The notes below the pieces were generated by a model. It was not told the origin of the DNA and did not search any database. It saw nothing but the letters and a program-made list of their open reading frames with translations. The position numbers were made by a program, and so were the translations under genes. Positions 10,079 through 20,507 of a DNA stretch of 21,715 nucleotides are shown piece after piece. Source of the stretch: Conidiobolus incongruus B7586 (lineage: Eukaryota; Entomophthoromycota; Entomophthoromycetes; Entomophthorales; Conidiobolaceae); assembly GCA_000697335.1 (NCBI GenBank), contig JNEM01016110.1:1-21715 (forward strand), given 5' to 3'. Within the stretch, counting starts at the first letter, position 1. Every line of letters starts with the position of its first letter.

Positions 10079-11780
10079 TAATAGCAGTAAAACTTATGTC
10101 TCTCCTATTCTAATTTAAAATTAAATAATAATATAATTTATATTTTATCATCTCTTTATTAAATCTTAATTTTCTATTATATCTTTCTTTTTCTTATATC
10201 TTTTTATTTCTTTTTATCAATTCTTATCTCTTCTTATCTTTTCTTATCTTTTATTTTTCTTATAACCTTTTTTATCTCTTTATATCTTTTACATTAATTT
10301 ACCTTTACTCTTTTAATTATATTATAGTTTGTTTAGATAAAACCAATATAACTACCTATGATATTTTAACTCACATAAGGTAAAATCAAGAAAATTCCTT
10401 TAACCAACATAAAAATACTTCCTATACCCCAGAAGTACTCTTTATTAAAGATCTCTTTAATGAAAATAATAACCCAAATGATTACTTTTATTAACTAAAC
10501 AATCAACAAAGAACAAATCTTTTAATTTACTTATTTTTTAAATATCAAGACTAATAGAGAATAACTCCTTCTTTATCTATCTACTTAGCCTATGAGATTT
10601 TTCCTATAATTTTTTTTTATCAAACAATTATCTAAACAATTAAAAAGCTATGATGGTTTTAGAAAAACTTAACAAATCTAACATTTTTTGAATTTTTTTA
10701 AGATATATTTTAAATATATCTTAATAACCCTATTAGAGTAATTAGATTTAATATCTATTTATTTAACAGGTAGTACTTGAACCTAATTAGAAAACTATTA
10801 AAAATCACACCACCTTTTCTTGAATGAGTATAATTCCAATTATATCAATAATTTTAAATAGATCAAACAAAAACTAAGAGATGAATTTTACCTTTTTAAC
10901 TCAGAAATTATTACTTATCACAAACTTTTAGATTTAAAACAAATTACCACTGTTTCTAGTTATTTATATATATATCAATACTTTAAAAACTATTTCCTTT
11001 AATAGCATTTTTTTAATCAAATTATAAGCTTTTTATGTAAACTTAAGAAGGAAATCTATAATAAAATTAATTCTCTAGTTTCTCCTTAAAATAACTCTTT
11101 TGAATATATTATAGAGTTGGTTTTAAAGTACAACCTATCATATATTAGATTAAAAGAAAAAGATTCATTTATCTTTCTTTTTATTCCTTTTTAATTTCTT
11201 AATCTTATTCTTCCACTTAGAATTCTAATCAAATGCTTGTTGTCAACATCTATACCAATAAAAAAATATTAACTATACTTACCAAATATATTTCTTTTAT
11301 ACTAGAACAATATTAATATATTTTTTTAAATAATAAATATATTTATTGTTGTTAATTAAATACCACTTATCATTATTTAACTTGTCTTTAAAAATCTAAT
11401 TCCTCTTAACCTAAATAAAACTCCTCTAATTAAAACAGAAAAAAAAAAGATTAGTAAATGTAAACCATCTTTATTAAGTAACTAAACCTATTAATCTTTC
11501 TCTCTAATCAGTTATTTATCTTAATTCATCAATTACCAAATTATTCTCAAAGTTAACCACTATATTTAATATAACTAATAATAATTTTAATATATCCTTT
11601 TTATCTTGTTTACTTATTATTAATAATAACAAAATCACTAAACATTGTAATTTGAGCTTTAATACTTGAAAATATCCAACCTAAACAAGTTTAACTTAAA
11701 ATTTTCAATTATCATCTATTTCTGTTTTATTACCCAATTTTAATAATAATTTTTTAGCTTTTTTATTAATATTTGCAGGT
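10079..11780 (+). other. leader and probable gag region of chromovirus element I
   Basis: This lies between the 5' LTR and the protease trace, where the leader, primer binding site and gag belong. I could not identify a tRNA-matching primer site or a convincing capsid or zinc-finger motif; the sequence is strongly pyrimidine-rich and G-poor on the plus strand, like the rest of the element. Confidence 0.5.
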
Positions 11781-14777
11781 TTAATTTTTAATATAAAGGT
11801 AAATATCTTATTTAATACTAGTGCTACTAGTTGCTTAATCAATAATCAACTAGTTTTAAAATTTAATCTTATCTTTATTTTTTTTCTTGTTAAACTTACT
11901 TTAGTTGACAAATCTAAATATATTTCTACAAGTTTTGTTTTAGCTTTTTTATCACTTTCTAATTAGTATACCAAATAATTCAACTTCATTGCTATCTTAA
12001 TACATCATGATATTATTTTGAGGTTGAATTAGATTAAATTATATTTACTTATCACTTTAAATCTACTTTTAAATAGTATTTTCCAATTAATCTTCAAATA
12101 TAATAATTAACAAATCAATTTTACATTTGTCAACAATCTTTCTTTTATTTCTTCTTCTAATTTAATTAACCTATAATTTATTTAAACCAGTATACTATTT
12201 AATTTAAACAACAATTATAGTATTAATTCCAATTTAATATCTAACTATTATATTAATTTTACTAATTTAAATAAATCTACTTAATCAACTAATACTAATT
12301 TACTTTTAAATATTGATTAATTTAACAATAACTTTTCTTTAATCCCAAAATTAAATCTAAAATCAATTATTATATTATATTAATCTTTTTTAAACTCCTT
12401 GAAAAAAAATTAAATTTAATCCTATTGTCTTGTTTTTATTTCTTTTTTTAAACAATATTTAAGCTTACTCTTTAGATATTACAACCTTATCATTTAACCA
12501 CCTAATGTTTTTTTTAATTAATTCTTATCAAGATATATTTAAACCAAAAGATTCTTTACCTTTTAAAAGAGAAATTAAATATAAGATCAAAATACTCTTT
12601 AAATCTCAACTTTATTATTTTCCCATTTAATATATATCTATAGAAAAAAACAAAACTCTAAAAGAAACTTTATCTTATTGATAAAGGTTTCATTTATCCT
12701 TTAACTTTACCTTAAGGTTCTTTTATTTTATTTATTAAGAAGAAAAATAGTAGATTATATTTTTATGTAGACTTTTAAACTTTGAATAAAATAACTATTA
12801 AAGACAAAACATCATTACTAAATCTTTTTGAATTATGTAACTAAATTTTAAGATTTAAAATCTTCATAAAACTTAATATATATAATAGTTATTATAATAT
12901 TATTATAAACCCCAGTTTAATTCCACTAACTATTTTTAATACTTGTTTCAACTATTATAAATTTATTATCTTATTTTTTAAGTTATGCAGTATATCTATT
13001 ATATTAATAAGACTCATAAATTCTTTTTGCTTTAAATCACAAGATATTTTTATTATATTATATCTTAATAATATCTGAATATTTTTTAAAATATTTGAAG
13101 ACTATCTTAAATATATCTAACATATCTTTAATATCTTTAAAAAACACTTTCTTTTTATAAAAATCTTTAAATATCATTTTACTATTTCTAAAGTATTTTT
13201 TTATAATTATATCTTATCCTCTAATAATATTAAAGTTAACTTTAAAAAAATTACTGCTTTATAATTTTAGTTTATTCTAATTAATTTTAATTCCCTATAA
13301 TTATTTTTAAGTATAATAAATTATTTTAAAAACTTTATTGATAAATATGCTAAACTTATTTTACCTTAAACTAATTTACTTTGCAGAAATATATATTAGA
13401 ACTAGAAATATCTTAAATATTTTACCTTTATTTCTCTAATTAATATTATAATTATAACCTTAATACTAAGAAGTTTTAACTTTTCTTTACCTATTATTCT
13501 AATAACTAATGTTTCTAATTACATCATTAAAAGTTAGCTTAGTTAACCTAATTCTATAGATTTTATTATTAACTTTTTAAATTATTTTGAGAAGGGAGTA
13601 AGTATTAAAGTTTTAATATTTAGATTAATAAACCTTTATTTAATTATCTTCTACTCTTATAAAATATCACCAGAAGAATTAAATTACCTAGTTTATAAAT
13701 AAGAACTATATTCTATTATAGAATATCTTAAATATTTCTGTTATTATATATTTAAACAACTTGTTTATGTCTTTACAGATTATAAATCTTTAATATAGTT
13801 AAATAATTAACTTTATTTCTCTAAACACTAAACTTCATAAGTTTAATTCCTTTAAGAATTTAATTTATATATTAGTTATATTAAAGGTTAATATAATACT
13901 TTAGCTAATCTTTTATCAAGATATATTAATTATATCTTTATTTAAATTAAATATTAAAAAAATCATATAGATTTAAATTTAGTTTCTTTATAAATATTTA
14001 TATCCTAAATAAAACAGCTAATCAAATCCAAATAACTTTCTAATGATTTTATACTTTAAATATGTAAAAACTTGAAAAAACCAAAAACCAAAAAACTACT
14101 ATATGTCTAATAATTTAACCTATCAAATAACCTCTTTTATTACACTAATAGACTATATATCTTTAATATAGAATCAATTAAACTACTCCTTAAATTATAT
14201 AATGATTCAATAATTTTAAGTTATTAAGGATAGTTATATATTTTTCAAAAAATCTCAAAACACTTTTATTATCTAAAAATATAGAAAAATATCAAAAAAT
14301 ATATGATTTCCTATGAACAATACTAACTCAACAAACCACTTAATTGATATCTATATAGTTACTTAAATCCTTTATTAATTCTTATATTTTATTAGAGTAA
14401 TATTACTATAGATTTCATAGATATCTTTATAATATTTTTGAAACTTAATTCAATCTTAGTTGTTAGTGATTAACTAAGTAAAATAATCCATTTGATCCCT
14501 ATAACAAAGAAAATTAATACTTAAGATTTAACAAAGCTCTTCATTAATCATATTTTTAAATATCATAAATTTCACAATATAATTGTAATTGATAGAGATA
14601 CTAGATTCACCTATAAATTTTAGCAAAACCATATAGAATTGTTAAAATATAAATATAATCTCTCTATCACATAGTATCAAAATTTAAATAAACAATCAGA
14701 AAAACAATTCATATTTTAAAAAAAGCTTTTAGATTATATCTTAACTATAATATAACCAACTAAATCAATAGCTTATC

Positions 14778-15125
14778 TGTATTATCCTAGTGCTGGAAAC
14801 TAGGATAATTATATTGAATTAAGTTGGAGTGTGGATAAGTTATAGGATTAGGATGTAGTTATATAGAGTTTTATTGGAAGTTCTTGACAAAGACTTGGAG
14901 TTAGTTTCCTTTAGATAGATAGATAGATAGATAGTTGGATAGATGGATGAGTGAATAGATAGATAACTGGATGAATGAATAGATAAATAGATCCATATTG
15001 TATTTCCCCTCTTGATATTAGGATAAGAATGGATCAATTTAAGGGAAAGTAGAATTTGAGATAAATTATGGGTAAACTGATATTAAAGGTAAATATATAT
15101 AGACTAATTGGGTAGATACATGACA
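14778..15125 (-). repeat. inverted solo LTR of the same family inside element I, 5-bp target duplications
   Basis: 348 bases in the opposite orientation to the host element, starting TGTCATGTATC and ending GGATAATACA on the minus strand (TG...CA ends). The 5-bp duplication TTATC flanks it at 14773-14777 and 15126-15130. It splits the integrase of element I, so it arrived later, as a full element that then lost its interior by LTR-LTR recombination. It keeps more C and G than the two LTRs of element I and has a longer GATA/TATC repeat tract (about 14913-14990), which agrees with a younger age. Confidence 0.94.
14913..14990. repeat. GATA-type tetranucleotide microsatellite within the solo LTR
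   Basis: GATA repeats, first perfect and then interrupted (GATG, GAAT variants). The same tract is present in shorter, degenerate form in both LTRs of element I, so it belongs to the LTR family and is not a separate locus. Confidence 0.85.
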
Positions 15126-15849
15126 TTATCTTTATTAGAATTTGCTATTAATGATTTAGTCAACTCTTTTATAAGAATAACACTATTCTATGTAAACTAT
15201 TGTCAACACCCTAACTTTATTAATATTATACCATCTTTTATAAATACTTTAGCTAATATTAATAACTTCATTATTTATATTAACTCTCTATTATTTGTTG
15301 CTAAAGAAAAAAATCCTTAAAGCTTAAAATAAGCAAGCTTATTATTATAATAAGAAATCTTTATCTTTCCTAAATTTTCTACCTGGCTTACTAATCCTAT
15401 TAAGTTTTAAAGATATTAATCTATCTTAACATTTAGGTTATCTAATTAAAAAATTACTACTTAAATAGTTAAGTCCTTATTTCATCAAAAATAAAGGTTT
15501 TAATCCTGATATATATAAACTTTATCTACTACCTGATTTGAAAATATATTTAATCTTTTATATCAATATTTTTAAGCTATATAAAGATCTTACTAAAGAC
15601 TTCCTATCAAAAGAAATTCATTCTAAACCATTACCTATAAACTTTAATGATTCAAATAGTTATTATATAATAGATAAAATTCTTAACCACAGAAAATATT
15701 ATAACAAAAAATAATATCTTGTCTAATGATTTAGATACCTATTAAATAAAGCTATTTATGAAGATAAAACTAATATCTTTTATACACTTGTTTACTCTAA
15801 CTTTAAATCTAAAAGATACTCTTAAAAAAAGACTTTACTATATTATAGC

Positions 15850-15864
15850 AAAGTTGAAAGAGAG
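15850..15864 (+). other. polypurine tract before the 3' LTR
   Basis: A purine-rich run (AAAGTTGAAAGAGAG) directly abuts the 3' LTR start at 15865, where the plus-strand primer of LTR retroelements lies. It stands out because the plus strand of this element is otherwise poor in G. Confidence 0.7.
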
Positions 15865-16183
15865 TGTTACATATTTATCTAATTAATCTATATATATTTA
15901 CCTTTTATGTTAATTTACTTATAATTTACCTTTTATCCTATTTTCCCTTAAATTGATCTATTCTTATCTTAATATAGAGGGGAGGAATTACAACAGGGGT
16001 CTATTTATCTACTTATTTATCTGTTTATTCATTTATTAATCTACCAAATTACCTAGTTATAACTTTAAGTCTTTATTAAAGATTTCTAATAAAACTTTAT
16101 AACTATATTTTAATCTTATAATTTACCAATAATCTAATTTAATTTAATATAATTATCCTAGTTTCTAATACTAGGATAATATA
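15865..16183 (+). repeat. 3' LTR of chromovirus element I
   Basis: Starts TGTTACATATT and ends GGATAATATA, aligned throughout to the 5' LTR with about 37 differences in about 320 positions by hand count. About 32 of these are transitions. It is followed by the target duplication TAAAA at 16184-16188. Confidence 0.93.
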
Positions 16184-16188
16184 TAAAA

Positions 16189-16430
16189 CTTACTCTATTT
16201 ATTCTGTAATTAATATCAAATAAAATATCCTCTTTTTTTATTAATATAAAAAATAATTAATTTTTATTTAATTGACATATATATATTATATTATTATATT
16301 TAAACTAACAACCTAATTAATAATTAATTAAGCTAATAATTATAATATTTAATAAAACAATAATATGAATTAATTATAAATTTTTATTAATATTTTAGTT
16401 TTAAAATTGAAATATTAAAATTAGTCATAT
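16189..16430. other. AT-rich stretch, possibly the 3' end of the second chromovirus
   Basis: Lies just beyond the chromodomain trace of the minus-strand element II, where its 3' untranslated region or LTR would be expected. No second copy in the window confirms an LTR here. Confidence 0.35.
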
Positions 16431-17786
16431 ATTTTTTAAGTTATATAAAGCTTTAAACATAACTTTATCCTTTTTGTTTCTAACAAAAATATTATAAACA
16501 GTGGTATTTTTAATAAATTTAAGTGGTTTTTAAATATGTTCTTCAATTAAATAACTTAACCACTTGATTAAATAATATAGCTTATTATATTTATGCTTAT
16601 TGTTTAAAATCTTATCAATATAATATTTTTTTTTTATTAATAATAGGTTAGTTAAAGATCTTTAAAATTATAATTTAAAAACCTATCTTTACGATGATAA
16701 TATAATTTTAATAAAGATATTTAGATTATTAAATTAATATTAAAATTTTTAAGTAACTTTAATTTATAATTATTAATACTTAAACTTATTTTCTTTATTT
16801 TGAATAAATTAACATAATGTGGAAAGAGTTTTTTATTTGTATTTGCTTTAAATTTTTAGCTAATTATTAGTAATTTAAATATATCTAATTTTATAAAATT
16901 ATCTGGTTTATATAATAATAAAGTTTTAAAATATTTTTGATAATATTTTTTAATATATACTTGTTTTTATAAGGTAAAATCTGCTAATATCTTATAAATT
17001 ATCTTAAACTTTTTTAATTTCTTGAGAATAGATTTATTTACTAAAATATTTAGATTTAGGTTGATTAATAAGTTAAATATTATTCTATAATTAATAAAAA
17101 ATAATACGGATTTAATAGTTTAGCTAAATATATTATTAAAAGTAAATTATAAATAAGGTAAATAATAGTTTTAATTATTTTAATTAAGATTGATATAACT
17201 TCTAATTATTTTTTTTAAACTTTTAATAATTCTTTTAATAATCTATTAAACTAATAATGACAAAATATAAAGTAATCTATAGTAATATTTAAGTACTTTA
17301 CTATTTCTCTCTAAAATTTAAAAATAAACTTATTATTTAAATCGTTAATAATTTTATAATATATTTTTAATATTAATATAATTTTTTTAATTAATAGATT
17401 TGTAATTTTGAATATAATTATTATTTTGTAAGTTAAGATAAAATAAAAATATCTATTATAAGAATCTATAATTACCAAAATACTATCATAACCTTTTTTA
17501 CTCTTAGGTAATTCTATAAAGTTGATCTAAATTTAATTTTATAATTTTAATAAAAAAATAAAGAGTTTAGAATATTATAAAGCTTTTTCTTACTATATTT
17601 GTTTTTTTAATATATGTTATATAACTTAGTATAATTTGTTTTTAACTTTATCTTTTTTTTGCTATTATAGCTTATTTTAATTTTTTTAGTTATTTTATTA
17701 TTATTTTTGATATTTATTAAGCTTATAATTATAATATTACTTTGTAATTTAAATAATGGGAATTTTTTGGGATTGAGAAAAAATAA

Positions 17787-18930
17787 ACATTTTAATATAT
17801 AAAAAGTAAAAATAAATATATATATTATAAAATTAATAATTTCCTTTATATCTAATACCTTTTTGCTATACTTTTAACAAAGATCTAACACTTAAAGGAC
17901 AGTTCTTTTTATTAAAAACTAAAATTTGATGTTTCACAAACTAATTAAATTTTCCTGTAGAAATTTTCTTTCCTATAAGCTGGTTTTTTAATTGCCCAAA
18001 ACAATTATAATCACATAGGTTATAATCTAAGGAATATACTAGATGTGGTAGTTTTTTCCAGTTATTTTTAATTAAAAAATTTTTTACAACTTTAGATTTA
18101 TGTATTTTGCAATTATCATGCTAAATAATAGGTCTTCTCAAATTATATTAAGAATACCAATTAGAAATAGTTTTATTTATAAAAGAAATATAAAGTTTAT
18201 TATTAGTTGATTTTCCTTTAGGAGCTAAATAAGAATAGCATATACTATTATAATCTATTGTAAAAATTAATATTTACTTATCAACAAAGTGCTTATTTAA
18301 AGGAATTTGTGGAAGGGGTTGATTTAGCTTAATCCAATATTTTGATTTATGTTTTAATAGAGGATTATACAAAAAAATCCAAGATTCATCAATTATAATA
18401 ATTTGTTGTAAAAGCCTTGGTTTCTAGCTATACCTTAGTAAGTTTTGTTTAGTAATAGCTACTCTAGTTTCTCTTTAAACTTTAATTAAATTATAATGTA
18501 CCAATTTTATATTTTTATTAATTAATTATAACTTAAACTTTAATATATATTAAATACTTATGTGACTAATATTAAAATATCTTGATAATTCTTTAGCTGA
18601 AATAAAAAGCTGATTTTCAATATGTTTTTTTACTTTATTAATAATTAGAAAAGTAACAGTTGAAATTAGTCTTTTAGATTTTAATAGGTTTTGGGTAGTT
18701 TTTCTCTTAGCCTTAAAGTAATTTACCTAGCAATAAATTATTGATTTAGATAATACTTTATTACTAAAAGCTGCATGTAAATTTTAATTGATTTTAGAGT
18801 GTTTATGTTTAAGTTTTATTGATACTAAAATAAAAAACTTTTAATAGTCACTATTTAGTTTAAGTATGATTAAATTCAATAACTAATTTTAAAAAATTAT
18901 TTTTTAATCAAAAAAATAATTATATATATA
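17787..18930 (-). mobile_element. mariner-type DNA transposon relic, copy B
   Basis: A full-length mariner-like transposase relic in the linker between the RNase H and integrase traces of chromovirus II. A left-end candidate, ATTTTAATATATAAA at about 17790, resembles the candidate end of copy A, but terminal repeats are not secure. The right end appears to abut the Tc1 element at 18933, so that end may have been lost or may coincide with the Tc1 target site. The protein shares blocks and spacing with copy A, so both belong to one family. Confidence 0.75.
17833..18819 (-). pseudogene. mariner transposase pseudogene (copy B), DD34D triad retained, stop codons only
   Basis: One minus-strand frame runs about 329 codons, close to the usual 340-350 for mariner, with roughly nine internal stops and no frameshift detected. 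The helix-turn-helix region reads ISAKELSRYFNISHISI. The catalytic triad is kept: Asp in IIIDESWI (codon 18390-18388), Asp in HDNCKIH (18117-18115) and Asp in LCDYNCFG (18012-18010), with exactly 34 residues between the last two. KYWIKLNQ matches the usual W-(V/I)-K block, and RYKGNY followed by TAA matches the family C-terminus. The start codon is unclear: ATA at 18819 may be a former ATG. Stops fall mostly where Gln or Trp is likely, as expected from C-to-T decay on either strand. Confidence 0.8.
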
Positions 18931-18932
18931 TA

Positions 18933-19148
18933 CACTGACCTGCAAAAGTGAGTCATAAAATCAAAAACACCTATATTTTTACTAATAACTTGATTAATAT
19001 TTAATAAAATAAACCAAAATTAAATAATTAAAATCTATTATATTTATTAGTTATATATATCATTAAATGAGGATATTTAGCTATTAATTGGCTAAAATAT
19101 AAACCCTTAAATTTTACCTAAGGTGAGTCATAAATTTGTGGGTTTTTG
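18933..19148. repeat. left terminal inverted repeat of Tc1 (IR/DR type)
   Basis: Outer motif at about 18947-18961 (AGTGAGTCATAAAATC) and inner motif at about 19122-19148 (GTGAGTCATAAATTTGTGGG). The MITE keeps the outer but not the inner one, because the deletion begins at 19050. Confidence 0.85.
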
Positions 19149-19162
19149 GTGATAAAAAAAAA

Positions 19163-20179
19163 TTAAAACCTAGTGTATCCACCTTTAGCTTTTCTAACTT
19201 CTTTAAGTCTGTGGGGCATAGAATCAACTAACTTCTTACACTGGGAAGGGTTAATCTTGTTCCATGCTTCTTAAACATATTCCTAAAGTTGATCTAAATT
19301 TTTTGCTGGGGGGAAAGCTTTAATAGCTTTTTTTAACTGATCCCAAAGGTGTTTAATTGGATTAAGGTCAGGAGATTGAGGAGGCCACTTCATAACAGTT
19401 ATCTTGTTATTTTTAAGCCATTTGGTAGTAGAAGCTGTAGTATAGCAAGAGGCATTATCTTGCTGGAAAATAACATCAGATTTGTTTAACCCATACCATT
19501 CAATGGTTTTTTTCAATTCATTGTTCAGAATACTTTGGTACATCTCAGCATTAATTCCCCCATTAACTTTACAAAGATACCCTACACCTGAAGACAACAT
19601 ACATCCCTAAACAATAATTGACCCACCACTATACTTTTGGGTAGAATTAACATGATGGTCACAAAGTAGTTCTGCATCTTTTCTGAAGCATCTAGCCTTT
19701 CCATCAGATCCACTAAGGCATATTTTTGTTTCATCAGACCAAATAACCTTACTCCAATCAGTTTTGGTTCAACATCAGTGGCAACATTCAAACTCCTGCT
19801 TAGCCTTGTGGTGGGATTTCTTTAGTTGGGGGTGTTTTTTCTTGAGGTGTGAGTGGTATCCATGCCGATGTAAAGCACGTATAATAGTATCAGTGCTAAC
19901 CAATATTCCTGCATAGTCTCACAGTTCCTGCTGTATTTCTACAGCAGTACCACACTTGCCTGTACTAACCAACCTACAGATATACTTCTCATCATGTTCA
20001 TCCATGATCCTAGCATGCCTAAGTTTAGGTTTAAATGTTTCTTTATTGCTATTCTTAACAGCCCTAGCTACAGTAGACTAGCTAACACCAGTAATTCTAG
20101 CAATATCACAAGTTGATTTACCTTCTTTACAAAGTTGATTGATGCACAAGTGGATTTTTTTAGAGAGGGATTTAGGTAT
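19163..20179 (-). pseudogene. Tc1 transposase pseudogene, 338 codons, single frame with seven stops and catalytic Glu changed to Lys
   Basis: The frame runs unbroken by indels from a probable former start (now ATA, 20179-20177) through PKSLSKK to KGGYTRF and a TAA at 19165-19163, the usual Tc1 length. A helix-turn-helix (CDIARITGVS.STVARAV) lies near residues 20-45. The DDE domain has D149 in VIWSDETKI and D241 in FQQDNASCY, then 34 residues, then NPIKHLW where the family has NPIEHLW: residue 276 is Lys (AAA) in place of Glu. In-frame stops are at codons starting 20080, 19921, 19777, 19771, 19609, 19285 and 19273, at places where Gln, Arg or Trp is expected. Every one, and the lost ATG and the E276K change, can be explained by a single G:C-to-A:T transition. 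Confidence 0.94.
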
Positions 20180-20263
20180 AATGATACTAATAAAAAGAAT
20201 TTAGTATATCTGTAAAATATTATATAAAATAATAGCAAAGAGAGAAAAAAGATATGGTTATAT

Positions 20264-20505
20264 ATTGTTAAATATATCCCCTTATCTCAAAAACCCACAA
20301 ATTTATGACTCACCTTGGTTAAATATTAAGGGTTAATATTTTTGCTAATAGTTTACTAAATATATCTAAATATATTTATTTATTATTAAATAATATACCT
20401 TAATTATATATTATAGTTTCAAGTAATCTAATATATACAATTGTTTTAGTTATTAATTAAAATATATATATTTTTGATTTTATGACTCACTTTTGTGGGT
20501 CAGTG
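20264..20505. repeat. right terminal inverted repeat of Tc1 (IR/DR type), retained whole in the MITE
   Basis: Inner motif at about 20294-20314 (CCCACAAATTTATGACTCAC) and outer at about 20479-20505. All 242 bases are present without gaps in the MITE at 9154-9395. Confidence 0.88.
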
Positions 20506-20507
20506 TA

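Larger units (their letters stand above)
11790..15840 (+). pseudogene. decayed Ty3/gypsy pol (protease, RT, RNase H, integrase, chromodomain)
   Basis: Family-specific traces, read block by block, identify the five domains in the order expected for chromoviruses. The clearest are the protease active-site region, the reverse transcriptase fingers and palm, the RNase H block ending in a TDYKSL-type motif, and the integrase core. The GPY/F and chromodomain region near 15360-15840 contains an ILNHRKYYNK block. The frame is broken many times and nothing here is expressible. The open stretch at 15108-15320 is only the integrase C-terminal part of this fossil and not a separate gene. Confidence 0.88.
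9759..16183 (+). mobile_element. fossil Ty3/gypsy chromovirus (element I), with both LTRs and an inserted solo LTR
   Basis: Two direct LTRs of about 320 bases (9759-10078 and 15865-16183) flank an internal region, and the 5-bp target duplication TAAAA is present at 9754-9758 and 16184-16188. Traces of Ty3/gypsy pol lie in the usual order on the plus strand: aspartic protease about 11790-11950, reverse transcriptase about 12660-13250, RNase H about 13400-13900, integrase about 14300-14770 continuing after the solo LTR at about 15131-15320, and a C-terminal chromodomain about 15640-15840. The order RT-RNaseH-IN-chromodomain defines chromoviruses. The element is thoroughly broken, with dozens of breaks. 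Its 6425 bases include the 348-base solo LTR insertion, so the original was about 6.07 kb. The two LTRs differ at roughly 12% of positions by hand count, nearly all transitions. Confidence 0.93.
18933..20505 (-). mobile_element. Tc1-type DNA transposon, 1573 bp, full-length but inactivated
   Basis: Begins CACTGACCTGCAAAAGTG and ends with the inverted CACTTTTGTGGGTCAGTG, inside an alternating TA tract with TA on both sides (18931-18932 and 20506-20507). Each end carries two copies of a GTGAGTCATAAA-type motif: left outer about 18947-18961 and inner about 19122-19134; right inner about 20302-20314 and outer about 20480-20492. This is the IR/DR arrangement known from Sleeping Beauty-type Tc1 elements, where each motif binds transposase. 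One transposase pseudogene fills the middle on the minus strand. The MITE at 9037-9395 is its deletion derivative. Confidence 0.95.

Noticed and set aside
14913-14990. Possible CRISPR-like or tandem array
   Set aside because: Plain GATA microsatellite with no spacers, shared by all three LTR copies.
14840-15037. 65-codon minus-strand frame rich in YLSIHSS-type repeats
   Set aside because: It lies wholly inside the solo LTR and translates its GATA/TATC tetranucleotide repeat; not a gene.
15108-15320. 70-codon plus-strand open frame
   Set aside because: It begins in the solo LTR end and continues into the integrase C-terminal trace of chromovirus I; a surviving stretch of the fossil and not an independent gene.
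19582-19791. 69-codon minus-strand frame starting MNVATDV
   Set aside because: It is in a different frame from the Tc1 transposase, whose true frame (SDETKICLSG...) covers the same bases.
17833-20179. Reassigned genetic code (TAA/TAG read as Gln), suggested by stops at Gln-like positions in the transposases
   Set aside because: The host ATPase uses CAA and CAG for Gln and has no in-frame TAA, TAG or TGA in 851 codons. Stops in the transposons also fall at Arg and Trp positions, which fits transition decay.
19050-20263. 7-bp GTTATAT pair as a target duplication of an insertion into a MITE-like ancestor
   Set aside because: An insertion would leave one copy in the uninterrupted MITE, but the MITE has none; deletion from the full element is simpler.
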